Positions 53,605 to 62,432 of a DNA stretch of 64,000 nucleotides are shown here, piece by piece. The notes below the pieces were generated by a model. It saw nothing but the letters and a program-made list of their open reading frames with translations. It was not told the DNA's origin and did no database searches. The DNA comes from Halodesulfovibrio sp. MK-HDV (GTDB lineage: Bacteria > Desulfobacterota > Desulfovibrionia > Desulfovibrionales > Desulfovibrionaceae), in contig NZ_WYDS01000019.1 of NCBI RefSeq assembly GCF_009914765.1, positions 37,146-101,145 on the forward strand. The letters are read 5' to 3'. Position numbers and translations under genes: made by a program. The number at the start of each line of letters is the position of its first letter. The first letter of the stretch is position 1.

Positions 53605-54693
53605 CTAGTAGCGTCTGATTAAGAACACGGAGTTTTTATACTGTGTGTGAATTTCTTCAGGCGAAAAGGATTCATCGATGGATGGCATGGGAGGAATACC
53701 TACTTGTGCAAAGAGTAATGCGAGGCAGTTTGTCTTTTTTACGTACCCTATGCCTTCTGTCCCCAAAGCAACTAACTTAGAGCTAACAATTCCGATAGCC
53801 ACGCCGTTTTTGTTGAAGATGGGGCCACCGCTGTTGCCGCCGTTAATACTGGCGTTGGTTTGGTATTCTGTTGTGTTGTTTTTAAAGCCAAGTATTGAAC
53901 TGATAATGCCATCTGACATTTTAAGTGAGTTGCCAACTTGCTCCCCCATTGGGAAACCAAGGATGTATACAGGCTCTCCCACATTACTAATAGTGGTGAG
54001 AGCAACAGGGATCGGGCGATATTTTTCAGGCAGCGGATCAATTTTGAGAATGGCAATGTCATTTGCCTTATCTGTAAGAACAACGGTCGCAGTGTGGACT
54101 GTACCATCTGGCAAAACAACTTCTAATGTCCGCTTGCTTCCTGCAACATGTTCGCACGTAACAAGGTAACCGCGAGAATCTACTAGCCAGCAGGTTCCTG
54201 TTCCACGTCCTGTTGAGCCTTTTTCATAGCTTTTTTCAAAGCCGCAAATGACGTTCGTTCGTATTTTCTTTGCGTCAGTATATATCTGCAATTCTCTAGC
54301 AAACTCGTCTGCAAGATAACTTGGTACAAATGATTGATTTAGCCCGTAGCTTTTAGCGTAAATTTCGTAGGCAAAACCGGTAGTCGTTTTGTTTTTTTTA
54401 GAGCGTAGTTCGATTGGTTCAATGGTGGCCGCAGCATTTCCCATGACGGCCGTAGTGTGTTTGACGTGAATATGTTTAGTGCTCGGTGTTGATTTGACGC
54501 TATCAAATGTATTAAGAGCGATGCTCACTCCCATATTCCATGCTTCACTTTCTTCGATATCCAAAACACGGATGCAATCTTTGCTTTCATATGTTTTTTC
54601 ACCGGAAATGTACTGCCGACTGGAACATCCACAAAGTGTTGTAAGGAATGCTGCAAAAAAAAGAGTGCGGAATAAGAAGCGGATATTGAACAT
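53605..54693 (-). CDS. trypsin-like serine protease, predicted lipoprotein
   Basis: A 362-residue protein with a lipoprotein signal (lipobox LCGC ending near residue 23). The C-terminal half is an S1C-type trypsin-like protease with the full triad: His in VTCEHVAGS, Asp in KANDIAILK and Ser in NGGNSGGPIF. The N-terminal 140 residues are unrelated to what I know. There is no PDZ domain, unlike DegP. It would be a membrane-anchored periplasmic protease, possibly for stress or processing. It is a single gene, convergent with none, upstream of the sigma-54 regulator terminator. Confidence 0.83.
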   Translation of the reverse strand: MFNIRFLFRTLFFAAFLTTLCGCSSRQYISGEKTYESKDCIRVLDIEESEAWNMGVSIALNTFDSVKSTPSTKHIHVKHTTAVMGNAAATIEPIELRSKKNKTTTGFAYEIYAKSYGLNQSFVPSYLADEFARELQIYTDAKKIRTNVICGFEKSYEKGSTGRGTGTCWLVDSRGYLVTCEHVAGSKRTLEVVLPDGTVHTATVVLTDKANDIAILKIDPLPEKYRPIPVALTTISNVGEPVYILGFPMGEQVGNSLKMSDGIISSILGFKNNTTEYQTNASINGGNSGGPIFNKNGVAIGIVSSKLVALGTEGIGYVKKTNCLALLFAQVGIPPMPSIDESFSPEEIHTQYKNSVFLIRRY

Positions 54694-54825
54694 AGAGTGG
54701 TCTCCGGTGAATTAAGTCGATCAAACAACAGTTTGCAGATAGCTGTTTCTTTCAAGATTAGAATACTGCTTCATCTACCCAAAATAACACATAAATGCGT
54801 ATAGTAAAAAAAGGCGAAAGTCGAA

Positions 54826-54862
54826 AGAAAACCTCCGCACAAGAGTGCGGAGGTTTGATGCA
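54826..54862 (-). terminator. terminator of the sigma-54 regulator gene
   Basis: Perfect 12-bp stem AAACCTCCGCAC/GTGCGGAGGTTT with a 4-nt loop, followed on the minus strand by TTCTTTC. Confidence 0.85.
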
Positions 54863-54903
54863 AGAGAATGAATTAGAACAAAACTCGTTCCATATATATA
54901 ATG

Positions 54904-56643
54904 TTAGGAGAGGTCGTGGCTCACTTCGACAATCCCGATTCTGTATCGCTGCGCTTTGCGGACGATGGTAGATTGACTTGTGCCGAGAAGCTTAGCTGCC
55001 TTGTATGTGCTTCTGCCTGAAATCAGTGCCTGCTTGATGAGCTTGCGTTCAAGTGTCTCTACTTCATCTTTCAAGTTGATGTGGGCTGCACTGGACATGA
55101 TGGCACTGCCGTCTTCGTTTTCTGAAAGGAAATGCGGCGGCAGATAATCTGGAGTAATTAAGTCCTGATCACTCATTGCAACGAGATAGTCTACTGCTGC
55201 GCGTAGTTCCCGAACGTTACCCGGCCATCTGTTTTGAGAAAGCGTTGAAAGTAGATCCGGAGAAAGCGTTTTGCGTAAATTGTATTTCAAGTTTGCACTG
55301 GTCAGGAAGTGCTGCACCAGCAACGGGATGTCTTCAGACCGGTCGCGTAATGGTGGAATGGAAACAATAAGTACACGCAGACGGTAGTACAAGTCTTCTC
55401 GGAAGGTGCCGGAAGCCAGAAGCTTATCGAATGATTTGTTTGTTGCAGCGATAATGCGGACATTTGGTTTCAACTGGGTTGTGCCACCAACTTTACGGTA
55501 GCCGTCACCGTCGAGAACATGCAGAAGTTTAACCTGCATAAGCAATGGAAGCTCTGCTACTTCATCAAGGAAGAGTGTTCCGCCATCCGCAAGTTCAAAC
55601 AAACCGGCTTTGCCTTTATCAGATGCGCCGGAGAACGCTCCAGCTTCGTATCCGAAAAGTTCTGCCTCAAGCAGTTCACTTGGAATTGCGCCACAGTTGA
55701 TTGAGATGAAAGCACCTTCGCCGCGTCCACACTGTTTGTGGATTGTGCCTGCTGTGAGTGTTTTACCTGTACCTGTTTCCCCTAACAGTAATACAGGAGC
55801 ATCAACCTGTGCCGCTCGCTGGATGTCCTGCGAGAGTTGCAGCATGGCTGGGCTGTTCCCCAATACACCCTCAGCTTGACCTTTTTCCAATGTTTTTAAT
55901 TTATCTTTATATACCTGTGCTTCCAACTCATATTTACTGAGTTTGGTTTGCAAAGTCTTCAGTTCACTGATGTCTCGGATACATGCAATGGCTCGCCATG
56001 CTTCACCATTTGCATCAAAAATTGGTGTACTTGTGTTGAGGCAACGCACGCCGTTGCTGTAGTCGTCAAACATTGTTACAGAGTGGCCTGCTTCGAGAGC
56101 TCGCAGGGTTACACATGTAGTTGTGTAGCCCATTTCAACCGCTTCTGAAACATGCTTGCCAATTACCCCCTCGGCTTTAATACCGGCAATTCGCTCCATC
56201 GCTTTGTTAACGCGTTGTGTGATGCCGTTTCCGTCAATTACCCAAATACCGTCGTGCATGGATTCAAAAAGAACATCGAGTTCTTCTTTATGAAGAGCTG
56301 CGTTTTGGAAGCTCTTGTCATTAATGCTGTAGACCGTGACGGAGCGATATTCGGTAGATCGGTCAATCCAGTGCCAGGTGACACAGTAATTTATGCTACG
56401 AATTTTTACAAAAACGGTGGCACCTTCAGTCATATTTGCCAATTGCAGGGCATCTGCAGGCAACGCATATTGCTGAATGTGATGCAGAAATGACTTGGGC
56501 GCATCTGCTTGTGAAAAGATAGGAAATAGTGTGCAAAGATTGTTAGTATATTTGTCTATAACCCACTCTTTTCCTTTGCAAAGAACGGTTGAGAAAAAAT
56601 TCTCATTTGCGGGATTTTGTGTCGTGGTTCGATTAGTTGGCAT
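54904..56643 (-). CDS. sigma-54-dependent activator with PAS domain (probable taurine-operon regulator)
   Basis: A 579-residue enhancer-binding protein. An N-terminal sensory part includes a PAS domain at roughly residues 115-225. The AAA+ domain then shows Walker A GETGTGKT, GAFSGASDKGKAG (the sigma-54-contact loop, normally GAFTGA), Walker B GGTLFLDEV and RWPGNVREL. A TyrR-like HTH (TYKAAKLLGTSQSTIVRKAQR) is at the C-terminus. The start at 56643 has GAGGGG at correct spacing; a longer frame starts nine codons earlier. It is divergent from the permease operon, whose promoter is sigma-54 type, so it very likely activates that operon. Confidence 0.92.
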   Translation of the reverse strand: MPTNRTTTQNPANENFFSTVLCKGKEWVIDKYTNNLCTLFPIFSQADAPKSFLHHIQQYALPADALQLANMTEGATVFVKIRSINYCVTWHWIDRSTEYRSVTVYSINDKSFQNAALHKEELDVLFESMHDGIWVIDGNGITQRVNKAMERIAGIKAEGVIGKHVSEAVEMGYTTTCVTLRALEAGHSVTMFDDYSNGVRCLNTSTPIFDANGEAWRAIACIRDISELKTLQTKLSKYELEAQVYKDKLKTLEKGQAEGVLGNSPAMLQLSQDIQRAAQVDAPVLLLGETGTGKTLTAGTIHKQCGRGEGAFISINCGAIPSELLEAELFGYEAGAFSGASDKGKAGLFELADGGTLFLDEVAELPLLMQVKLLHVLDGDGYRKVGGTTQLKPNVRIIAATNKSFDKLLASGTFREDLYYRLRVLIVSIPPLRDRSEDIPLLVQHFLTSANLKYNLRKTLSPDLLSTLSQNRWPGNVRELRAAVDYLVAMSDQDLITPDYLPPHFLSENEDGSAIMSSAAHINLKDEVETLERKLIKQALISGRSTYKAAKLLGTSQSTIVRKAQRYRIGIVEVSHDLS

Positions 56644-56667
56644 AGTTCCCCTCGTTTTGTGATAATT

Positions 56668-56737
56668 CATTCTTGCATCGAATTTTCAGAAAATCTACAC
56701 ATCTCATTAAGTTTTTTTTAAAATCAATGCAAGAATG
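56668..56737. promoter_or_regulatory. candidate activator-binding inverted repeat (UAS)
   Basis: An 11-bp perfect inverted repeat CATTCTTGCAT (56668-56678) and ATGCAAGAATG (56727-56737), plus a local dyad GCAAG-AATGA-CTTGC at 56729-56743. It lies about 75-150 bp upstream of the -24 element, the normal place for an enhancer of a sigma-54 promoter. Confidence 0.45.
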
Positions 56738-56814
56738 ACTTGCTTATTAGTTTGCGTTCATTAGGCGCTCAGTAAAAATCCTTATAATGCGTGAGGTTGC
56801 GGGAAATGTGACAA

Positions 56815-56832
56815 TTGGCACAAGGATTGCTT
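56815..56832 (+). promoter_or_regulatory. sigma-54 promoter of the taurine operon
   Basis: TTGGCAC AAGGA TTGCTT fits the -24/-12 consensus, with GG at 56817-56818 and GC at 56829-56830 at the required spacing. Transcription should start near 56842, leaving a leader of about 130 nt before the permease. Confidence 0.85.
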
Positions 56833-56975
56833 TTAGAGAAGTGTTGCAAAGCAGTAGAATGAACTTCGTGGGACAGGTTACATACTACTCTATAGGTTTG
56901 GTGTATTAGGTTACGCCAAAAAAGAGATTACGATAGCGAAGGCTATCGAAAAAGGTTTTGGAGGGCATAAGATTT

Positions 56976-58421
56976 ATGGCTGAGACTCAGACTACGTTAA
57001 AAAAGTCGATTAAGCCTAGTCAGGCTTGGGCGCTTGCGCTTGGCGCAATTTTAGGTTGGGGCGCATTTGTATTGCCGGCATTGAGATTTTTGCCAACAGC
57101 GGGACCACTTGCAGCTTGCATTGGTTTTGCATTAGGCGGAGCAATGTTAGTTTTTGTTGCCATGAGTTATGGCGACATGATCGGTAAGTACCCTGTTGCT
57201 GGTGGCGAATTCGTATTTGCATATGTCGGATTTGGCCCTACAGCCGCATTTATTTGTGGTTGGGCATTAGCGCTCGGTTATATTTGTATTATTGCACTTA
57301 ACGCGTCAGCGCTAGCGCTGCTCTTTAGATTCCTCCTTCCAGGGGTATTTGAAGTTGGTTATCTGTATACAGTAGTAGGTTGGGACATTTACGCCGGCGA
57401 ACTTGCAATGCTTATTGCTATCCTCGTAGGCTCAGGTTGGATCAACTACCGCGGTGCGGATCTTGTTGGTAAGATTCAGGTTTTCCTCGCAATTGCTCTG
57501 GTTGGTGGCGTATTCGCGCTCTTCGCCGGAACAGTTATGCATGAATCTTCTTCTTTAACTAACTTGCTTCCACTGTACGCTGTAGAACGCAGCCCTATGG
57601 CATCAATCATGGCGATCGTAGCTATTGCACCTTGGCTCTACGTTGGCTTTGATACTATTCCACAGGCTGCTGAAGAATTTGATTTCCCGCATGAGATGGC
57701 AACAAAACTGATGGTAACCGCGATTCTGTGTGGAGTTTTCCTCTACGCAATGGTTACTCTCTCTGTAGCTGGTCTCATACCTTATAAAGAACTTTTAGCT
57801 ATGGATGTACCTTGGGCTACTGGCTACGTTGCTCACCTTTCATTAGGTAAAGCAGGTAGTGTGATTCTCGCAATGGCGGTTTCAGCAGCTATCTTCACCG
57901 GCATTAACGGTTTCTTCCTCGCATCTTCCCGTTTGCTCTTCAGCATCGGTCGCGCAAGAATCCTTCCTGCATGGTTCGGAGATATTCATCCAAAGTATGG
58001 TACTCCGCATAAGTCGATTGTATTTGTAACCCTGCTTACCATTATCGCACCGTTCTTCGGTCGTGAGGTACTGAACTGGGTAGTAGATATGTCAGCGGTT
58101 GGTACCGTTATTGGTTACCTCTTCACTTGCCTTGCTGCGTACAAAGTTGCTGTAGCGTTCCGTAGTGAAGAAAAAACCTCTAAGAAGATTATTTTTGCGG
58201 CGGTTGGTTCTGTGAGTTCCGTAATCTGTATCCTGCTTCTTACCGTTCCTGGTTCCCCTGGTTCCATCGGCACAGAATCTTGGATCGCATTGGTACTCTG
58301 GACTCTTCTCGGCGCAGTTTTCTACAAAATGAAAATGAGCGAATTCAAAGGCCTTGATCTTAAGACTCAGTCATCTTTGATGATGGGCGGTTTAGATCTC
58401 CCTACATTCTTCAAGAAATAG
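56976..58421 (+). CDS. APC-superfamily amino acid permease (probable taurine transporter)
   Basis: A 481-residue membrane protein with about 12 hydrophobic helices and the APC start WALALGAILGWGAFVLPALRF and GGEFVFAYVGFGP. It would import an amino acid or amino sulfonate using an ion gradient. Position as first gene of an operon with taurine aminotransferase, alanine dehydrogenase and alcohol dehydrogenase, under a dedicated activator, makes taurine the most likely substrate; alanine is another option. The ATG at 56976 is preferred to an upstream TTG at 56958 because GGAGG precedes it, overlapping that TTG. Confidence 0.83.
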   Translation: MAETQTTLKKSIKPSQAWALALGAILGWGAFVLPALRFLPTAGPLAACIGFALGGAMLVFVAMSYGDMIGKYPVAGGEFVFAYVGFGPTAAFICGWALALGYICIIALNASALALLFRFLLPGVFEVGYLYTVVGWDIYAGELAMLIAILVGSGWINYRGADLVGKIQVFLAIALVGGVFALFAGTVMHESSSLTNLLPLYAVERSPMASIMAIVAIAPWLYVGFDTIPQAAEEFDFPHEMATKLMVTAILCGVFLYAMVTLSVAGLIPYKELLAMDVPWATGYVAHLSLGKAGSVILAMAVSAAIFTGINGFFLASSRLLFSIGRARILPAWFGDIHPKYGTPHKSIVFVTLLTIIAPFFGREVLNWVVDMSAVGTVIGYLFTCLAAYKVAVAFRSEEKTSKKIIFAAVGSVSSVICILLLTVPGSPGSIGTESWIALVLWTLLGAVFYKMKMSEFKGLDLKTQSSLMMGGLDLPTFFKK

Positions 58422-58466
58422 AAGAATCCTAATTTCAAGGTATTAAACAAATAAAAAGGATAGAAA

Positions 58467-59621
58467 GTGATGCATCACACATTCCATTCAGTAAGCAAGA
58501 CTGTACACGGCGTAGGTTCAATTGCACAGACTGGCGACGAAGTTAAAGCCCTTGGCGGCAAACGTGCAATTATCGTAACTGACCCAGGTCTTGCATCTCT
58601 CGGCCTTCATGCGCCGGTAGAAGAAGCTCTCAAAGCTGCAGGCGTTGAGTTTGTTCTCTTCCCAAAAGCAGAACTTGAGCCAAATGCTGACTCTATCCAG
58701 GCTTGCGCCAACGCAGCAACCGAATTCAAAGCTGACGTTATGATCGGCTTCGGTGGCGGTAGTGCTCTTGATACTGCAAAAGCAGCTTCTGTTCTCGCAG
58801 TTCACGAAGGTCCTATCTCCAAGTACTTCGGCGTAAACGTTGTTCCTGGTCCGTGTATGCCAATGATCGCAATTCCTACAACTGCGGGCACTGGTTCTGA
58901 AATGACTTCCATTTCAGTACTGACCAACAACGAAACTGGTGCGAAAATGGGTGTTGTAAGTGATTACCTGTACGCTAACGCTGTTATCCTTGATCCAGCG
59001 ATCACTACAGGTCTTCCAGCTCACGTAACCGCAATGACCGGCGTAGACGCATTCGTTCACGCAATGGAATCATTTGTTGGACTCCGTGCTACTCCATTTA
59101 CCGATGCTCAGAACCTTGCAGCAATGAAAATGATCGCTGCGAACATTCGTACAGCGTACACCAATGGTTCTAACCTCGAAGCTCGTGAAGCAATGATTTA
59201 CGGATCAGCTCTCGCAGGTCTCGGCTTCGGTAACACTCAGAACGGTGTTATCCACGCAGTAGGTACTTCTGTTCCTGCAACATACAAACTGCCTCACGGC
59301 CTCCTGATGGCATGTTTCGCTCCAGTTGGTATTAGCTTCAACTACATGGCTAACCCTGAGAAATATGCAATCGTTGCTGACATCCTGAACGGCGAAGACA
59401 CTTGTGGTCCTGTTCTGGAACGCGCAGAAGGCTGTGCTGAAGCATTCATCAACATGCTCGAAGATCTCGACATTAAAGTTGGTCTTGCTCCTTACGGTGT
59501 GCAGGAATCTGATCTTGAAGGCATCGCAACTCGTGCAATGGCTGCAAAACGTCTTATGGACAACAACCCACGCCAGTGTACTGAGAAGCAGCTTCTCGAC
59601 CACTTACAGAAAACTTTTTAG
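58467..59621 (+). CDS. sarD: iron-containing alcohol dehydrogenase, probable sulfoacetaldehyde reductase
   Basis: A 384-residue group III iron-dependent alcohol dehydrogenase. Nucleotide-binding GFGGGSALDTAK near residue 95, IPTTAGTGSEMTSISV, and the metal-binding histidines in DAFVHAMESFVG and YKLPHGLLMACFAP are visible. In Bilophila wadsworthia a protein of this family encoded beside Tpa and Ald reduces sulfoacetaldehyde to isethionate with NADH; the same role is inferred here. Ethanol or other aldehydes are possible substrates. The gene has very strong codon bias, and its stop codon lies inside a large hairpin. Confidence 0.8.
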   Translation: MMHHTFHSVSKTVHGVGSIAQTGDEVKALGGKRAIIVTDPGLASLGLHAPVEEALKAAGVEFVLFPKAELEPNADSIQACANAATEFKADVMIGFGGGSALDTAKAASVLAVHEGPISKYFGVNVVPGPCMPMIAIPTTAGTGSEMTSISVLTNNETGAKMGVVSDYLYANAVILDPAITTGLPAHVTAMTGVDAFVHAMESFVGLRATPFTDAQNLAAMKMIAANIRTAYTNGSNLEAREAMIYGSALAGLGFGNTQNGVIHAVGTSVPATYKLPHGLLMACFAPVGISFNYMANPEKYAIVADILNGEDTCGPVLERAEGCAEAFINMLEDLDIKVGLAPYGVQESDLEGIATRAMAAKRLMDNNPRQCTEKQLLDHLQKTF

Positions 59622-59693
59622 CGCATAGGGGTCCCCTTAGCAGCGCCGGAGCCGTTATCACCGTCGCGACTAAGGGGTTCCCCCTCCTAAAAG
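59614..59693 (+). other. large intercistronic hairpin between sarD and tpa
   Basis: Nested complementary blocks: TTTTAG/CTAAAA (59614-59619, 59688-59693), GGGGTCCCCTTAG/CTAAGGGGTTCCCC (59628-59640, 59670-59683) and inner GCG.CGG/CCG.CGC. There is no T-run, so it is not a simple terminator; it may stabilise or limit readthrough of the mRNA between the two cistrons. Confidence 0.75.
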
Positions 59694-59746
59694 CTGACTA
59701 TATTTTATTTTATTATTATACTTTGATTTAGTAGAAGGGTAAAAAA

Positions 59747-61123
59747 ATGAGCAATTCAGAAATTACAAAAGCGGTACAGCAAGATAAAGCTAACTGTTGG
59801 CACCACCTCACCCAGCACAAACCATTTGACGGTGACGCAAACCCGATGATGATTGTTTCCGGTGAAGGTATGCGTATTAAAGACGCAAACGGCAACGAGT
59901 TTCTTGATGCTGTTTCCGGTGGTGTTTGGACTGTTAACGTAGGCTACGGCCGTGAAGAAATTGCGAAAGCAGTTTACGATCAGCTCAAAAAGCTTTGTTA
60001 CTTCGCTGGTTCTGCCGGTACCATTCCAGGTGCACAGTTTGCTGAAGCTCTCATCGACAAAATGCCTGGCATGAGTCGTGTTTACTACTCAAACTCCGGT
60101 TCTGAAGCTAACGAAAAAGCTTACAAAATCGTACGTCAGCTCGCACACCTCAAAGGTGACGGCTCTAAACACAAAATTATTTTCCGCGATCGTGACTACC
60201 ACGGTACTACCATTGGTGCATTGTCCTCCACTGGTCAGTTCGAGCGTAAAAACCAGTACGGTCCATTCGCTCCTGGTTTTGTAGAGCTTGCTCATTGTAA
60301 CTGTTACCGTTGCCCATTCGGCAAAGAATACGGTAGCTGTGACATCGAATGTGCTCACGCTCTCGAGACTCTCATCCAGAATGAAGGTCCTGAAAACGTT
60401 GGCGGCGTAATCCTCGAGCCAATCACCGCTGGTGGCGGCGTAATCGTACCTGTACCTGAGTACTTCCCGATTATCCGCGAAATATGTGACCGTCACGGCG
60501 TTCTTCTTCACATTGATGAAGTTGTATGTGGTCTCGGCCGTACAGGTAAATGGTTCGGTTACCAGCACTTTGACTTCACCCCGGACATGGTAACCATGGC
60601 TAAAGGTGTTGCATCTGGTTACGCAGGTATCTCCTGTACCGTAACTACTGAAAAAGTTTTTGATGAGTTCAAAGCTGATCCATCCGATCGCATGCACTAC
60701 TTCCGCGATATCTCCACTTTCGGTGGTTGTACCGCAGGTCCAGCAGCTGCACTTGCTAACATGGACATCATCATTAAAGAGAACCTTCTTGAAAACGTTG
60801 TTACCATGGGTGACTACTTCCAGGATCGTCTCTTTGAGCTCAAAGACAAGTACTCCATTATCGGCGACGTTCGCGGTAAAGGCCTCTTCCAGGGTCTCGA
60901 GCTCGTTAAAGATCGTGCAACTAAAGAGCCTGTTGACGAAGCTGTTGCAGCTGGTATCGCAGGAAATTGTGGTAAAGAAGGCGTAATCATCGGCCGTACA
61001 AACCGCTCTTTCAAAGAGTTCAACAACACTCTTTGCTTCAGCCCTGCACTGATCGCTGGTAAATCTGAAATTGATGAAATCATTGATGCACTCGATAAAT
61101 CTTTTGCATCTGTTTCTGCATAA
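59747..61123 (+). CDS. tpa: taurine:pyruvate aminotransferase
   Basis: A 458-residue class III PLP-dependent aminotransferase. Seen are AVSGGVWTVNVGYGREEIAKAV, YSNSGSEANEKAYKI, the aspartate pair HIDEVVCGLGRTGKWFG and the PLP-lysine segment MAKGVASGYAGI. It would move the amino group of taurine to pyruvate to give sulfoacetaldehyde and alanine. The neighbours alanine dehydrogenase and alcohol dehydrogenase complete the taurine-to-isethionate route. Another omega-amino acid aminotransferase is possible by family alone. The gene has strong codon bias. Confidence 0.85.
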   Translation: MSNSEITKAVQQDKANCWHHLTQHKPFDGDANPMMIVSGEGMRIKDANGNEFLDAVSGGVWTVNVGYGREEIAKAVYDQLKKLCYFAGSAGTIPGAQFAEALIDKMPGMSRVYYSNSGSEANEKAYKIVRQLAHLKGDGSKHKIIFRDRDYHGTTIGALSSTGQFERKNQYGPFAPGFVELAHCNCYRCPFGKEYGSCDIECAHALETLIQNEGPENVGGVILEPITAGGGVIVPVPEYFPIIREICDRHGVLLHIDEVVCGLGRTGKWFGYQHFDFTPDMVTMAKGVASGYAGISCTVTTEKVFDEFKADPSDRMHYFRDISTFGGCTAGPAAALANMDIIIKENLLENVVTMGDYFQDRLFELKDKYSIIGDVRGKGLFQGLELVKDRATKEPVDEAVAAGIAGNCGKEGVIIGRTNRSFKEFNNTLCFSPALIAGKSEIDEIIDALDKSFASVSA

Positions 61124-61156
61124 CTAAAATAATTCATATTCTTAGGAGATAAGACA

Positions 61157-62269
61157 ATGATCGTAGGCGTACTTAAAGAAATTAAAGTTAAAGAAAATCG
61201 CGTTTGTATGACTCCAGCTGGCGTTACCACTATGGTATCCCGTGGTCACGAAGTTCTCGTAGAGAAAAATGCTGGCGTTGGTTCCGGTTTCTCTGATGCA
61301 GAATACGTAGCAGCAGGCGCAACTATCATCGATACTCCGCAGGCAATTTGCGACAAAGCTGAAATGGTAATGCACGTTAAAGAACCACAGCCTTCCGAAT
61401 ACGGCATGCTCCGTAAAGGCCAGATCCTCTTTACTTACCTGCACCTTGCTGCTGACAAACCACAGACCGAAGGTCTCATGGCATCCGGCGCAACTTGCAT
61501 CGCATACGAAACTGTTCAGAAAGCTGACCGTTCCCTTCCACTTCTTACACCAATGTCTGAAGTTGCTGGCCGTATGTCTATCCAGCAGGGTTCTGTTGCT
61601 CTCGAAAAAACAAACGGCGGCCTTGGTAAACTCCTCGGTGGCGTACCAGGCGTAGCTCCTGCTAAAGTAATGGTAATCGGCGGCGGCGTTGTTGGCGTTC
61701 AGGCTGCTAAAATGGCTTGTGGCCTCGGCGCACAGGTTTACCTCATGGACATCAGCCTTGATCGTCTTCGTTACCTCGCAGACGTAATGCCTGCTAACTG
61801 CACCACCCTCATGTCTTCTAAAGGCGCTATCCAGGAACTTCTTCCAGAAATGGATATGGTTGTTGGCGCAGTTCTTATCCCAGGTGCAAAAGCTCCTGCT
61901 GTTGTTACTCGTGAAGACCTCAAACTCATGAAAAAAGGCGCAGCACTCGTTGACGTTGCTATCGACCAGGGTGGTTGCTTCGAAACTTCTAAAGCAACAA
62001 CTCACGAAAACCCAACTTACGAAGTAGAAGGCGTAATCCACTACTGCGTAGCTAACATCCCTGGTGCAGTTCCTGCAACTTCCACCATGGCTCTTACTAA
62101 CGCTACTCTTCCTTACGCTCTCGAAATCGCCAACAAAGGTTGGAAGAAAGCTTGTCAGGAAAACGAAGAAATCAAACTTGGTCTCAACGTTCACGAAGGC
62201 AAACTCACATACAAAGCTGTTTGTGACGCATTTGGCTTCGATTACACTCCAGTTGAAGACGTATTATAA
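61157..62269 (+). CDS. ald: alanine dehydrogenase
   Basis: A 370-residue NAD-dependent alanine dehydrogenase of the AlaDH/PNT family, the usual length. Motifs are MIVGVLKEIKVKENRVCMTPAGV at the N-terminus, with VMHVKEPQPSEYGML and FTYLHLAADKP holding catalytic Lys and His, and the Rossmann segment VMVIGGGVVGVQAAKMA. It oxidises the alanine made by Tpa back to pyruvate, releasing ammonium and NADH. The NADH can be used by the reductase encoded upstream. AGGAG precedes the start, 34 bp after tpa. A terminator closes the operon. Confidence 0.95.
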   Translation: MIVGVLKEIKVKENRVCMTPAGVTTMVSRGHEVLVEKNAGVGSGFSDAEYVAAGATIIDTPQAICDKAEMVMHVKEPQPSEYGMLRKGQILFTYLHLAADKPQTEGLMASGATCIAYETVQKADRSLPLLTPMSEVAGRMSIQQGSVALEKTNGGLGKLLGGVPGVAPAKVMVIGGGVVGVQAAKMACGLGAQVYLMDISLDRLRYLADVMPANCTTLMSSKGAIQELLPEMDMVVGAVLIPGAKAPAVVTREDLKLMKKGAALVDVAIDQGGCFETSKATTHENPTYEVEGVIHYCVANIPGAVPATSTMALTNATLPYALEIANKGWKKACQENEEIKLGLNVHEGKLTYKAVCDAFGFDYTPVEDVL

Positions 62270-62396
62270 GTTAAATTGCCAATCAGCTTTCGGCTCAGCA
62301 TAACTCTATAATCCGAAAGCGAATGGTAGTGTAAGGTTTACGCCTTACAAGCGCGTGTAAACGCGTCTAAGTAGCAAATGCTATTTGGGTATATAA

Positions 62397-62432
62397 GCAG
62401 CAGCATGATTTTTCATGCTGCTGCTTTTTTTT
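62397..62432 (+). terminator. terminator of the taurine operon
   Basis: Perfect 12-bp stem GCAGCAGCATGA/TCATGCTGCTGC, TTTTT loop, followed by TTTTTTTT. Two further hairpins, GCTTTCGG/CCGAAAGC (62286-62320) and GTAAGG/CCTTAC (62331-62348), lie between ald and this point. Confidence 0.93.

Noticed and set aside
61142..62194. 350-codon open frame antisense to ald
   Set aside because: It is a by-product of the codon bias of ald; the product is Cys/Phe/Ser-rich and matches no family, while ald is clear.
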